From: Flavobacterium sp.
GTDB lineage: Bacteria > Bacteroidota > Bacteroidia > Flavobacteriales > Flavobacteriaceae
Length of the DNA: 64,000 nucleotides
Direction of reading: 5' to 3'
Assembly (NCBI RefSeq): GCF_039595935.1
Contig: NZ_JBCNKR010000006.1
Span: 3,072,001 to 3,136,000 of the forward strand
Positions 1 to 8,092 of the stretch are shown in pieces. Position 1 is the stretch's first letter, and each line of letters opens with the position of its first letter. Under the pieces are notes generated by a model. The model was not told where the DNA came from. It did no database searches and saw only the letters and a program-made list of their open reading frames with translations. The position numbers were made by a program, and so were the translations under genes.

Positions 1-402
1 AATATCTTTGGAAGCATCATCGGTAAAATCCAGGAACTAATGCTCAAGCTGGATTTATCACAGGTCGAAGCTACTGGTGATACTTTCTTTAGCAGGACTG
101 ATATGTCATATCTCATTTTTATGATTATTGGGATCATCGGATATTTTACTGTCCCATCAGTAGCTAATTACATCGTTCACGCAGGTGGAGGCGGAGCCTT
201 AGGGCAGAAAGTTACTGGTATGTTTAGCAGTACTACTAATTCAGTTATTACAAAAACTTCTCAAGGCGCTGGTATGGTAATGGACTCAATGGGAAATGCT
301 GCAGGCCAAATGTCACAAAGCATGTCCTCATCAGCTGGTAATACTCCGTATTTCAAAGAGAGAGGAAATTACATGAATGATAAGCTAAAAGGAAATTCAT
401 AG
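1..402 (+). CDS. traJ: Conjugative transposon protein TraJ, C-terminal part (5' end outside window)
   Basis: The frame is open from base 1, so this is the end of a longer gene; the first internal ATG at 40 is not the start. The visible 133 residues hold one strong membrane segment (LIFMIIGIIGYFTVPSVANY), a Gly-rich turn and a Ser/Gly/Met-rich tail, as in the end of the polytopic TraJ of Bacteroidota conjugative elements. TraJ is thought to be an inner-membrane part of the type IV mating channel, comparable to VirB6. It is followed after 19 bp by traK, with traL, traM and traN behind it, and this gene order is the main support for the name. Confidence 0.8.
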   Translation, partial: NIFGSIIGKIQELMLKLDLSQVEATGDTFFSRTDMSYLIFMIIGIIGYFTVPSVANYIVHAGGGGALGQKVTGMFSSTTNSVITKTSQGAGMVMDSMGNAAGQMSQSMSSSAGNTPYFKERGNYMNDKLKGNS

Positions 403-421
403 TAACCTAAAAAGATAAAAG

Positions 422-1042
422 ATGTTTACTAAAATGAAAAATATAGATACTGCATTCCGATATGTTAGAGGATTTACAATGCTGATAATTGCAGGATGTA
501 TTATCATCTGTTGTTACACACTTTATAAAAGCTTTGAGTCTGTTGCCCTGATGCAGGATAAGGTTTATATTCTTGCCAATGGGAAAGCTATGGAAGCATA
601 TGCATCAGATAGAAGGGATAATGTACCTGTGGAAGCAAGAGATCATGTAAAAACATTTCATAAATTTTTCTTTACCCTTGATCCTGATGATAAAGTAATT
701 AAAACCAATGTTACAAAAGCTCTTTATCTGGCTGATGACAGTGCAAAACGAATTTATGATGATCTAAAAGAGAATGGTTTCTACTCTGGAATCATTTCAG
801 GAAATATAAGCCAGACAATCCAGATTGACAGCATAACTATAGATATCAAAGAATACCCGTACCGCTTTCAATGCTATGCCAAACAAAGCATAATAAGAAC
901 TACCAGTATCTTGAAAAGAAGCCTTATAACCCAAGGAAGCATTCGTAATGTATCTAGAAGCGACAACAATCCACATGGTTTCTTAATCGAGAGATGGAAT
1001 ACCATCGAAAACAAAGATTTGACTGTTGAAAATAGAAAATAG
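422..1042 (+). CDS. traK: Conjugative transposon protein TraK
   Basis: A 206-residue protein with a short cytoplasmic N-terminus (FRYVRGF), one membrane anchor at about residues 18-36 and a periplasmic remainder. Length, topology and the DPDDKVIKTNVTKALYLAD stretch fit TraK of CTnDOT-like elements, a VirB8-like component of the mating channel. It lies between traJ (19-bp gap) and traL (6-bp gap) in one transcription unit. The assignment rests on family resemblance and gene order. Confidence 0.88.
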   Translation: MFTKMKNIDTAFRYVRGFTMLIIAGCIIICCYTLYKSFESVALMQDKVYILANGKAMEAYASDRRDNVPVEARDHVKTFHKFFFTLDPDDKVIKTNVTKALYLADDSAKRIYDDLKENGFYSGIISGNISQTIQIDSITIDIKEYPYRFQCYAKQSIIRTTSILKRSLITQGSIRNVSRSDNNPHGFLIERWNTIENKDLTVENRK

Positions 1043-1048
1043 ACAGCT

Positions 1049-1315
1049 ATGAAACCACTAATTAAAAAGCGAGAAGAGCCATTTATTTACAATAAGTATT
1101 ATTTATCTGCACAAGATAAGTGGGTGCAAAAAATGAAATTTTTGACGGGCAGACTTTCTAAAAGAGCCATCATTTATCTGCTGGTTCTGTTTACTGTTTT
1201 GGAGGGAGGGTATTTTCTCTATAACATTTACGCAGCGTTCTCAAAGAAAAATTCTGAAATAAATAAAAACCGGGCAACCATTTCAAAAATTAAAAAAATC
1301 AATTTTAAAAAGTAA
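1049..1315 (+). CDS. TraL-like small membrane protein of the conjugation module
   Basis: An 88-residue basic protein with one membrane segment at about residues 40-60 (IIYLLVLFTVLEGGYFLYNIY) and charged ends. It fills the traK-traM gap, where Bacteroidota elements carry the short, poorly conserved TraL. It starts 6 bp after traK and ends 4 bp before traM, so the genes are probably translated from one message. Sequence alone would not identify it; position, size and topology do. Confidence 0.65.
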   Translation: MKPLIKKREEPFIYNKYYLSAQDKWVQKMKFLTGRLSKRAIIYLLVLFTVLEGGYFLYNIYAAFSKKNSEINKNRATISKIKKINFKK

Positions 1316-1319
1316 AGTC

Positions 1320-2591
1320 ATGGAGCAAAAAATAATATCACTCAAAGAATCTAAAAGAAGAAAAATGCTTTTAGTTCTGCCTCTTATAACACTTCCTTTT
1401 ATAACCATATTATTTTACATTTTAGGTGGTGGAAGGATGGAAGCAGAAACCGCAAAAAGGGAAGTAAAAAAGGGATTTAACTTTAATCTTCCCATTCCGA
1501 AATTTAAAGAAGATTCGTCACTCGATAAAATGAGTTACTACGACCAGGCGGCAGTAGATTCCATCAAATTGCTGGAACAAATAAAAAAAGACCCTAATTA
1601 CTCAAATCAAAAAACATTAGAAGGATCAATAGATGTTACGGATAGCGATTTCGGTAGAAGACACAGTTCATTTAATACATCCTCTTATCAAGATGCAAAC
1701 GAAAAGAAAGTTTTTGAAAAACTTAAAGTACTTCAAAAAGTGATCAGCCAGCCTGCTGTCCCTGAAAATTATGGTCAGGATATGAGGGAGTTTGAAAATT
1801 ATGGATCATCAAAAGGTGAATCAGATGCGATAAAAAACTTAGAGCAGATGATGTCACAAATGGGCACTTCACAGGAACCTGATCCTGAACTAAAACAACT
1901 TGGTGGTATGCTGGAAAACATTCTGGATATTCAGCATCCATCACGTGTACAAGAAAAGTTAAAGCAAGCTTCAGAGATAAACAAAGGAAAAGTTTTCACT
2001 GTTAATCGTAAAAAAGATGTAGATAATACCACTTCACTACAGCAAAATACACCATCTCCAAATCTTTTAAAATCAAACTCGTTTTATTCAGTTGATGAAA
2101 ATTTAGATTCGGAACAGCAGCAGAATTCAATCGAAGCAATAATTCATGAGACACAAACTATCATAAACGGGTCAATTATAAAATTAAGATTAAAAACTGA
2201 CGTATTTCTCCAGGGCATCCTTATTCCTAAGAACACTTTTTTGTATGGTATTGCATCTTTAAAAGGAGAAAGGCTGGAGGTTAAAATCAATAATATCCAA
2301 TATCGAAATTCAATTTTCCCTGTTGAACTCTCTGTTTACGACTTGGATGGAATTGACGGCATCTATATTCCAGGAGCAATAAGCAGAGACGTAGCTAAGA
2401 CCTCTGCAGACCGCTCTCTTCAGACTTTAGGACTAAATGGTGTTACTGACTCTTGGGGGGTACAGGCTGCAGAGATGGGAATTGAAGCTGCAAAAAGCCT
2501 GATGAGCAAAAAGATAAAACTTATAAAAGTTGTCGTAAAGGCTGGATATCAGGTTTTACTCTACGATGAAAAACAAAAGAATTTGAAATAA
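1320..2591 (+). CDS. traM: Conjugative transposon protein TraM
   Basis: A 423-residue protein with an N-terminal anchor (about residues 15-36, ending in LGGGR), followed by the conserved start of the periplasmic part (FNFNLPIPKF, LDKMSYYDQA), a long polar Gln/Ser-rich middle and a folded C-terminal domain (from about residue 270, ETQTIINGSIIKLRL) that resembles the VirB10/TrbI-like end of TraM. The usual TraM length is 400-450. It probably spans the periplasm as part of the mating channel core with TraK and TraN. Confidence 0.9.
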   Translation: MEQKIISLKESKRRKMLLVLPLITLPFITILFYILGGGRMEAETAKREVKKGFNFNLPIPKFKEDSSLDKMSYYDQAAVDSIKLLEQIKKDPNYSNQKTLEGSIDVTDSDFGRRHSSFNTSSYQDANEKKVFEKLKVLQKVISQPAVPENYGQDMREFENYGSSKGESDAIKNLEQMMSQMGTSQEPDPELKQLGGMLENILDIQHPSRVQEKLKQASEINKGKVFTVNRKKDVDNTTSLQQNTPSPNLLKSNSFYSVDENLDSEQQQNSIEAIIHETQTIINGSIIKLRLKTDVFLQGILIPKNTFLYGIASLKGERLEVKINNIQYRNSIFPVELSVYDLDGIDGIYIPGAISRDVAKTSADRSLQTLGLNGVTDSWGVQAAEMGIEAAKSLMSKKIKLIKVVVKAGYQVLLYDEKQKNLK

Positions 2592-2606
2592 TTAAATCTT
2601 GAAAAA

Positions 2607-3455
2607 ATGAAAAATAATAATTGGATGAATTTGGTCTGCCTGCTTTTAATTGTATTTTCAGGCTATGCACAATTAATAAACAGAGATGTTGATTTCAATC
2701 ATGATCAGTTTAAAAACGTGCAGATTGCTTATTCTAAAACCACAAGCATAGTGTTTCCTTATGCGATAAAAAGTATTGATAAGGGCAGTCCGGATATCTT
2801 AATGCAAAAAGCGAAAGGAGTAGAAAATATTTTACTGCTTAAAGCTGCAAAAGAGAATTTTATACAGACCAATATTACTGTAGTTACAGCCGACAGCAGG
2901 TTGTATGTCTTTGTTTTGAATTATGATGAGGTATGCCCGGATTTAAACATTAAAGCTGACAATAGTGCAATTGTAAATAATGATATTTTGTTTTCACTCG
3001 ATAATGAAAATCAAAAGAAAATTGAGCAGTATTCAAAGCTTGCTTTGTTTAAAAAGAAAAAAATAGGCGGTTTAAAGAGCTCCAGATTTGATATTAATCT
3101 TAGTGTGAACGGCATATTTATTCATCAGGATGTTCTTTACTTCAGACTTGTTTTAGGTAATACTTCAAAGATAAATTACGACATAGACCAGCTTCGTTTT
3201 TTTATTCGGGATCAGAGAAAATCTAAACGTACTGCTTCACAGGAAATAGAAATACTTCCGCTTTTTTCAACTTCCAACTCCATGCTGATTCCAGATAAAT
3301 CTGAAGTGAACTTAGTCTATGCTTTATCAAAGTTTACTATCCCTGAGAAAAAATACCTCACGATTCAACTTATTGAAAAGAATGGAGGCAGACAATTAGA
3401 AATAGACATCAAGAATAATGATCTAATTGATCTTGATGTTCTTAACAGCTTTTAA
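2607..3455 (+). CDS. traN: Conjugative transposon protein TraN (DUF4138)
   Basis: A 282-residue protein with a signal peptide (MNLVCLLLIVFSGYAQ, cleavage near residue 22) and a beta-rich body with the TraN marks: a TSIVFPYAI strand near the N-terminus and paired C-terminal Ig-like sheets. TraN is an outer-membrane-associated, VirB9-like element of the Bacteroidota mating channel. It is the last recognisable tra structural gene here: the traO, traP and traQ that often follow are absent, and a 28-bp gap leads instead to two DUF3945-like genes. Confidence 0.88.
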   Translation: MKNNNWMNLVCLLLIVFSGYAQLINRDVDFNHDQFKNVQIAYSKTTSIVFPYAIKSIDKGSPDILMQKAKGVENILLLKAAKENFIQTNITVVTADSRLYVFVLNYDEVCPDLNIKADNSAIVNNDILFSLDNENQKKIEQYSKLALFKKKKIGGLKSSRFDINLSVNGIFIHQDVLYFRLVLGNTSKINYDIDQLRFFIRDQRKSKRTASQEIEILPLFSTSNSMLIPDKSEVNLVYALSKFTIPEKKYLTIQLIEKNGGRQLEIDIKNNDLIDLDVLNSF

Positions 3456-3483
3456 AAGAATAATAACATTAAAATAATTTATC

Positions 3484-4287
3484 ATGAATCAGAAAAATTT
3501 AGAATTCCTAAAAGATCAGTTGAAATATACTGGATTTGGAGAAACGTTCGATCAGGATCTGAAAGAAAAGATGCTAAAAGGAGAGACAGAGTTTAAGATT
3601 ATAAAAGAAGGTGTTTATGGAAAAGATGCAATGACTGCCGAATTGAATTTTAAAAAATCCGACCAAAGTGATCTGTACTTTTTTAATTCTTATCATGTAA
3701 ACCTTAAAAAAGAAGAATCGAAAGAAGGATTAGAACAGACTTTTTATATTAATAACAACAGCAGTAATATTACTCTTAAAGAAGCCTATAATTTAATGGA
3801 AGGACGTTCTGTAAATAAAGATCTTAAAACTAAGGAAGGTGAAGTGTATAATTCATGGCTCAAAATTGACTTTAAGGAATCCGATAATAATGGAAACTTT
3901 AAAATAAATCATTACCATCAAAATTATGGATACGATTTGGAAGCAAGTTTGGCAAAGCACTCTATAAAAGAACTTGAAACACCTAAGTACAAAGAAGATC
4001 TTTTAAATTCACTTAAAAAAGGTAATCTTCAGTCCGTAACTTTTGTTGTTAGTGGAGTTGAAAGTAAACAGTATGTAGAGGCAAACCCACAATTTAAAAC
4101 TGTAAATGTTTACGACGGTAATTTACAAAGGATTAATCATCGCGAGAGCAAGGATCAAAAACAGACGGAGTCAAAAGAAAAGTCAGTTTCGAAAGATAAA
4201 TCTCAGAATCAAGATAGTGATGATGAACCTGTTCAAAGGGAAAAGAAAACTGCCGCCCATAAAAGAAAGGCCGGTAAATCTGTTTAG
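3484..4287 (+). CDS. DUF3945-like protein of the conjugative element, copy 1
   Basis: A 267-residue protein with no signal peptide or membrane segment. It starts with a KYTGFGETFDQDLKEKM helix pair and carries the motif YVEANPQFKTVNVYD at about residue 198, which I associate with the DUF3945/DUF4099 proteins of Bacteroidota mobile elements. The last 55 residues are a Lys/Glu/Ser-rich, probably disordered basic tail ending in AAHKRKAGKSV, which may bind nucleic acid. The next gene is a clear paralogue. The function is unknown; in relatives these domains sit near topoisomerase and relaxase genes. Confidence 0.65.
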   Translation: MNQKNLEFLKDQLKYTGFGETFDQDLKEKMLKGETEFKIIKEGVYGKDAMTAELNFKKSDQSDLYFFNSYHVNLKKEESKEGLEQTFYINNNSSNITLKEAYNLMEGRSVNKDLKTKEGEVYNSWLKIDFKESDNNGNFKINHYHQNYGYDLEASLAKHSIKELETPKYKEDLLNSLKKGNLQSVTFVVSGVESKQYVEANPQFKTVNVYDGNLQRINHRESKDQKQTESKEKSVSKDKSQNQDSDDEPVQREKKTAAHKRKAGKSV

Positions 4288-4315
4288 AAATTCTTAAACC
4301 CTAAAGTTTGAAATT

Positions 4316-5359
4316 ATGAATAATGAGTTTCATGCGAATAGATTGGAGTCAGAGATTGCTGGTTGGAATTCTAAAGAAGACCGACTGAAGAAACTTTTTA
4401 AATCAAGTTCATCGTTAGAAAATTCTCTTTTAAAAGAGAAACTCAGATTCTATGAAAGTATTTTATTGAAGTATAAGAATACAAATCAATTAGATGAACG
4501 TACTGCATTGCAGATTATAAAAAACGAACGAAATACTTTAATTAAGAAAATTTATCCGGACAGGCTTCGGCAGTATTTTTATAAACTAATTACTAAACTT
4601 GTTGTAGAAAGAATCAATGCTCAAAAAGAAAGCAGAGAGGAGCTAAAAAGCAATCAGTTGCTTAGAGATAATCTAGAACGTACTGGCTTTAAAGATGCAT
4701 ACAATAAAGTTGATAGGTATATGAGGCTGGGGCAGGATAAATTTACTGTTCCGATATCTTATTATCTTAATGAGCATGACCAGATGAATCATTCTCTTCA
4801 TTTTATAAAAAATGACCAGGGACATTATGATTTTAAAGGTTTTAATTCTAATCTCCATCATCAGAATGGTAATAATGAGACTAGGCAATATTATTTTGAT
4901 GTTGATGAGGTAAAAGCTTTTAATTCAGAGCAGGCTTACGAATTACTATCAGGTAGAGCAGTTTTAACAGCAGGGACTTGGAAACAATTAGACTTTAATC
5001 AAAAAGGAGTTGATAATAATTATCAATTAAAAGAATTTCATGAATCATATGGCTTCAACATTGAAAAAAGTGTATCTGAATTATTTCTGAAGACTTCGGG
5101 TCAATCGGAAATCAATTCTTTATTAGATTCTCTTAAAGAGGGGAGAAGAGAAGCAGTGACTTTAACCAAAGAAGGAAAGGAATGTAAGGTCTATATCGAA
5201 GCTAATCCTCAAAATAAGTGTCTGAATATCTACAATGAAAACCTAAGGAAGGTGACAATTGAAAGTTTGTTTAGAGTTAAAAGGGAAGTCTCTTTCAAAT
5301 TACAATCAAGTTTAAAAAGTCAAGATATCAAAGTCAAAAGTAAATGCAGAAAAATATAA
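4316..5359 (+). CDS. DUF3945-like protein of the conjugative element, copy 2, with N-terminal helical extension
   Basis: A 347-residue paralogue of the preceding gene: RTGFKDAYNKVDRYMRLG matches the copy 1 opening, AYELLSGRAV matches AYNLMEGRSV, and YIEANPQNKCLNIYNENL matches the YVEANPQF motif. About 120 extra N-terminal residues are charged and helical (possible coiled coil). The C-terminal tail differs from copy 1 and stays basic (KVKSKCRKI). The pair probably arose by tandem duplication followed by domain gain. The role is unknown. Confidence 0.62.
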   Translation: MNNEFHANRLESEIAGWNSKEDRLKKLFKSSSSLENSLLKEKLRFYESILLKYKNTNQLDERTALQIIKNERNTLIKKIYPDRLRQYFYKLITKLVVERINAQKESREELKSNQLLRDNLERTGFKDAYNKVDRYMRLGQDKFTVPISYYLNEHDQMNHSLHFIKNDQGHYDFKGFNSNLHHQNGNNETRQYYFDVDEVKAFNSEQAYELLSGRAVLTAGTWKQLDFNQKGVDNNYQLKEFHESYGFNIEKSVSELFLKTSGQSEINSLLDSLKEGRREAVTLTKEGKECKVYIEANPQNKCLNIYNENLRKVTIESLFRVKREVSFKLQSSLKSQDIKVKSKCRKI

Positions 5360-5369
5360 AATAAAGGCT

Positions 5370-5654
5370 ATGGAAAATCTGAAAAGCTTACTGGACTTCT
5401 TTTCTGCAATTGAAAATGATTTTCGAATTAGTTCCACTCATATTGCAATTTATGCCGCACTGCTAAAGTATAGAGTTGAAAAAGGTTTCGTGAATCCTAT
5501 ACAGGTCTATAGACATGAAATAACTCCTTTGGCAAAAATATCTTCAGCTTACACTTATCATAAATGTATTCAGGAATTGAGTACTTATGGTTATATAAAG
5601 TACGAGCGGTCGTTCAAGAAAACACAAGGGAGTAAGATTTATTTTTTTGAGTAA
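5370..5654 (+). CDS. Small winged-helix-like protein at the element's end
   Basis: A 94-residue protein 10 bp after the DUF3945 copy. Its pattern is helix (LKSLLDFFSAIE), helix (SSTHIAIYAALLKYR), a helix-turn-helix-like pair (ITPLAKISSAYTYHKCIQEL) and a beta wing (GYIKYERSFKKTQGSKIYFF), suggesting a winged helix that binds DNA. No specific family is recognised. It is the last gene before a strong terminator, so it probably ends the tra-side operon. It may regulate the element or belong to its replication or excision genes. Confidence 0.55.
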   Translation: MENLKSLLDFFSAIENDFRISSTHIAIYAALLKYRVEKGFVNPIQVYRHEITPLAKISSAYTYHKCIQELSTYGYIKYERSFKKTQGSKIYFFE

Positions 5655-5672
5655 TGTAATAATAAAAAACTA

Positions 5673-5697
5673 AAGCCCTTAATAAGGGCTTTTTTTA
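5673..5697 (+). terminator. Rho-independent terminator after the tra-side operon
   Basis: An 8-bp stem AAGCCCTT/AAGGGCTT with a 3-nt loop (AAT), followed by a run of Ts. It separates the tra/DUF3945 operon from the recombinase unit. Confidence 0.9.
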
Positions 5698-5715
5698 TAT
5701 AAAATATTTTTAGAG

Positions 5716-5880
5716 ATGGAAGATGAAGAGGAAAACACAAGAGGGAAAATAACCCCAGAGAAAGCTATGAATATGTTAAACTCTGAGGGTATGAATGTTA
5801 CAATCGAAGAAGCAACTGAAATTTTGCTATTTTTACGAAAAATGGCACATGTAGCCGTATCTAAATTTTTGGAGTCATGA
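5716..5880 (+). CDS. 54-aa protein translationally coupled to the serine recombinase
   Basis: An ORF from ATG 5716 to TGA 5880 encoding an acidic helical protein: MEDEEENTRGKITPEKAMNM at the start, then an IEEATEILLFLRKMAHVAV helix and the end KFLES. Its stop overlaps the recombinase start in the arrangement ATGA (5877-5880), a classic coupling signal. I recall similar small ORFs (a TPEKA... helix followed by a VT-EEA--IL-FL-K helix) before Bacteroidota serine recombinases, but I cannot verify this here. It may be a recombination accessory or regulatory factor. Coding is supported by the exact coupling and the amphipathic helices. Confidence 0.6.
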   Translation: MEDEEENTRGKITPEKAMNMLNSEGMNVTIEEATEILLFLRKMAHVAVSKFLES

Positions 5881-7394
5881 GTATTATAGCAGATTTATAC
5901 ATACGTGTAAGCACGGACGAACAAGCAGAAAAAGGTTATTCGCAAAGAAATCAGGAAGAAGTTTTAAGGAAATATTGCTCAATAAATTATATTGAAGTGC
6001 GTAACGTTATTTATGAGGATCATTCCGCTAAGACATTTAATAGGCCACAATGGAATAAGCTTTTACTGAATCTGAAAAAACAGAAAAACACAACTGATCT
6101 GGTCTTGTTTACCAAATGGGATCGTTTTAGCAGAAACGCCGGAGATGCCTATCAGATGATAAGTTTATTAAGAAAGTTAGGTGTAGAACCTCAAGCGATT
6201 GAGCAACCTCTTGATTTGGCAATTCCAGAAAATAAAATGATGCTGGCTTTTTACTTAGCGGCTCCTGAAGTTGAAAACGATCGTAGGGCTTTAAATACCT
6301 TTCATGGAATGAGAAGGGCGAAAAAAGAAGGTAGATATATGGGTATTGCACCGTTTGGATATGCTAATAAATCCAAAGAAGACGGAAGTAAATATATTGC
6401 ACTTGTAGAACCTGCCGCTTCTGTTATGCGCTGGATATTTGAAGAATTAGCTAAAGGAATATTCAATACAGAGCAGATATATCATATGGCTTGCAGAAGA
6501 GGATTTAAAAGAACTAAAAATAACATGTGGGGCCTAATAAGAAATCCTGTTTATTGCGGTAAAATATTTATACCGAAATATAAAGATGAAGAAAGCAGAT
6601 TTGTTACAGGGCAGCATGAGCCACTTATTTCTGAAGGCCTTTTTTATAATGTACAGGATATCTTAGATGGCAAATCACGCCTTTACAGACCTAAAATTAA
6701 AACTGTCGTTGATTTCCCGTTAAGAGGCTTTTTTATCTGTCCAAAGTGCCAAAAGAAGCTGCAAGGAAGTAAATGTAAAGGAAGACACAAATACTATCAT
6801 TATTACCACTGTGAAGCGCAATGTAAGTTTAGAATTAACTCAGAAATCGCCAATGAACTTTTTATTGAAGATCTTAATAAGTATCAGCCTATAGCTGAAG
6901 TTAAGAAATTATACAGTTCGATTTTATATGAAACACATCGTGATATCGCAAATAATGCCGGCGAACAGAAAAGAAGACTTGTAGAACAGATAAAAGATTT
7001 TGAACTCAGATTAAGCAATGCAAGAGATCTTCTCCTTACATCAAAAATTGAAGCTGATGATTATAAGCTAATGAAAGATGACTATGGTGCACGAATTGCA
7101 AACCTTGAACGTGAGCTATCAACAGTTACTAAAGATAAGCATAGTATTGAAGAGCTACTGATAAAGGGGGTTGACAACCTTATCAAGCTTAGTGATTCAT
7201 ATTTGAAAAGGGATTTATCTGATGCAAGAAGCCTAATTGGTTTAGTTTACCCCGAAAATTTCACAATTCACGAAAATAAAGTACAAACCGCTAGAGTGAA
7301 CAAAATAGTGGAGTCTATTTATCTCATTAACAAACAGTTAAAAGCAAAAAAAACGGGACAAAAGATGATTTTTATCTTTTGTCCCGAGAAGTGA
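5877..7394 (+). CDS. Large serine recombinase (site-specific integrase)
   Basis: A 505-residue recombinase. The N-terminal resolvase domain has the catalytic Ser12 in YIRVSTDEQ, an arginine at residue 10 and the KWDRFSRN motif near residue 81. The recombinase domain follows (about 150-270, GIAPFGYAN... NPVYCGKIF), then a zinc ribbon (CPKC... then HCEAQC, about 286-325) and a coiled coil (about 355-430). This is the full layout of integrases that insert or excise elements with unidirectional control. It starts by coupling to the 54-aa ORF. Its last 14 or so codons read through the tRNA-Arg terminator, and its TGA (7392-7394) lies within the tRNA 3' end, so it sits exactly at the element-chromosome border. 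Confidence 0.93.
   Translation: MSIIADLYIRVSTDEQAEKGYSQRNQEEVLRKYCSINYIEVRNVIYEDHSAKTFNRPQWNKLLLNLKKQKNTTDLVLFTKWDRFSRNAGDAYQMISLLRKLGVEPQAIEQPLDLAIPENKMMLAFYLAAPEVENDRRALNTFHGMRRAKKEGRYMGIAPFGYANKSKEDGSKYIALVEPAASVMRWIFEELAKGIFNTEQIYHMACRRGFKRTKNNMWGLIRNPVYCGKIFIPKYKDEESRFVTGQHEPLISEGLFYNVQDILDGKSRLYRPKIKTVVDFPLRGFFICPKCQKKLQGSKCKGRHKYYHYYHCEAQCKFRINSEIANELFIEDLNKYQPIAEVKKLYSSILYETHRDIANNAGEQKRRLVEQIKDFELRLSNARDLLLTSKIEADDYKLMKDDYGARIANLERELSTVTKDKHSIEELLIKGVDNLIKLSDSYLKRDLSDARSLIGLVYPENFTIHENKVQTARVNKIVESIYLINKQLKAKKTGQKMIFIFCPEK
7346..7385 (-). terminator. Terminator of tRNA-Arg, inside the recombinase 3' end
   Basis: A perfect 12-bp stem (GGGACAAAAGAT/ATCTTTTGTCCC, 7355-7366 and 7374-7385) with a 7-nt loop. 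On the minus strand it is followed by G and eight Ts, so it terminates the tRNA transcript. On the plus strand the same bases encode the C-terminal residues of the recombinase. Confidence 0.85.
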
Positions 7395-7465
7395 CCTCGA
7401 CAGGATTCAAACCTGTAACCTTCTGAGCCGTAATCAGATGCGCTATTCAGTTGCGCCACGAGGCC
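7392..7465 (-). tRNA. tRNA-Arg, anticodon ACG
   Basis: A full cloverleaf: acceptor GGCCTCG/CGAGGTC with discriminator A, D-stem GCGC/GCGC, anticodon stem TCTGA/TCAGA with loop TTACGGC (anticodon ACG), T-stem ACAGG/CCTGT; CCA is not encoded. Position 19 is A and position 56 is U (7447 and 7409), replacing the near-universal G19-C56 tertiary pair by A19-U56. The 3' end overlaps the stop codon of the serine recombinase, marking it as the probable integration target. Confidence 0.95.
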
Positions 7466-7521
7466 TTTTTGTTATCATTAAGCTAATTTTTCGTAGCTTT
7501 GTTGATTGCTTATTGCGGGTG

Positions 7522-7551
7522 CAAATATAGAGATAAATACGAGATAAACAA
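7522..7551 (-). promoter_or_regulatory. Promoter of tRNA-Arg
   Basis: On the minus strand TTG (7551-7549), a 19-bp spacer and TATATTTG (7529-7522) match the Bacteroidota promoter form (TTTG near -33, TAnnTTTG near -7). It lies about 57 bp upstream of the mature tRNA 5' end. Confidence 0.6.
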
Positions 7552-7579
7552 GCAAAAAAACACAGAAAAATAAAAAAAA

Positions 7580-8092
7580 ATGAAGATTGAAAATTATATA
7601 CGTGATATTCAAGGGTTTCCTAAAGAAGGAATTTTATTTAAAGATATCACACCACTCTTAAATAACGTCGAAGCGAGAAAAGAATGCCTATCTCTTTTGG
7701 TAAATTCTTTAAAAAATCAAAAAATTGATAAGGTAGTGGGAGCAGAAAGCCGTGGTTTTTTCTTCGGTATGTTGTTGGCTCAGGAATTAAATGCAGGATT
7801 TGTTCCGGTTCGAAAGCCTAAAAAATTACCTTTTGAAACTATTTCGGCTTCATACGAACTTGAATACGGAACAGATAGTTTGGAAATGCATACAGATGCC
7901 ATCAAAAAAGGTGATCGCGTTTTAATTCATGACGATGTTCTCGCTACAGGCGGAACTGCAAAAGCGGTTTGTGAACTGGTTGAAAAATTGGGCGGTGAAA
8001 TTGTACAATGTAATTTTTTAATGGAACTGGCTTTTCTTAACGGTAGAGAAAAAATAAAAAAATACCCGGTTTTTGCAGCCCTGACGTATTAA
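7580..8092 (+). CDS. apt: Adenine phosphoribosyltransferase
   Basis: A 170-residue type I phosphoribosyltransferase, normal for Apt. The PRPP loop is VLIHDDVLATGGTAKA (about 114-129), with the typical opening YIRDIQGFPKEGILFKDITP and AESRGFFFG. It salvages adenine to AMP with PRPP in the cytoplasm. It is the first chromosomal gene beyond the tRNA-Arg integration site and is divergent from that tRNA. Its stop codon directly abuts the stop of the convergent response-regulator gene. Confidence 0.95.
   Translation: MKIENYIRDIQGFPKEGILFKDITPLLNNVEARKECLSLLVNSLKNQKIDKVVGAESRGFFFGMLLAQELNAGFVPVRKPKKLPFETISASYELEYGTDSLEMHTDAIKKGDRVLIHDDVLATGGTAKAVCELVEKLGGEIVQCNFLMELAFLNGREKIKKYPVFAALTY

Noticed and set aside
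4106..4297. A 63-aa frame overlapping the end of DUF3945 copy 1.
   Set aside because: Lys/Arg-rich shadow of the coding strand with no start signal or recognisable fold.
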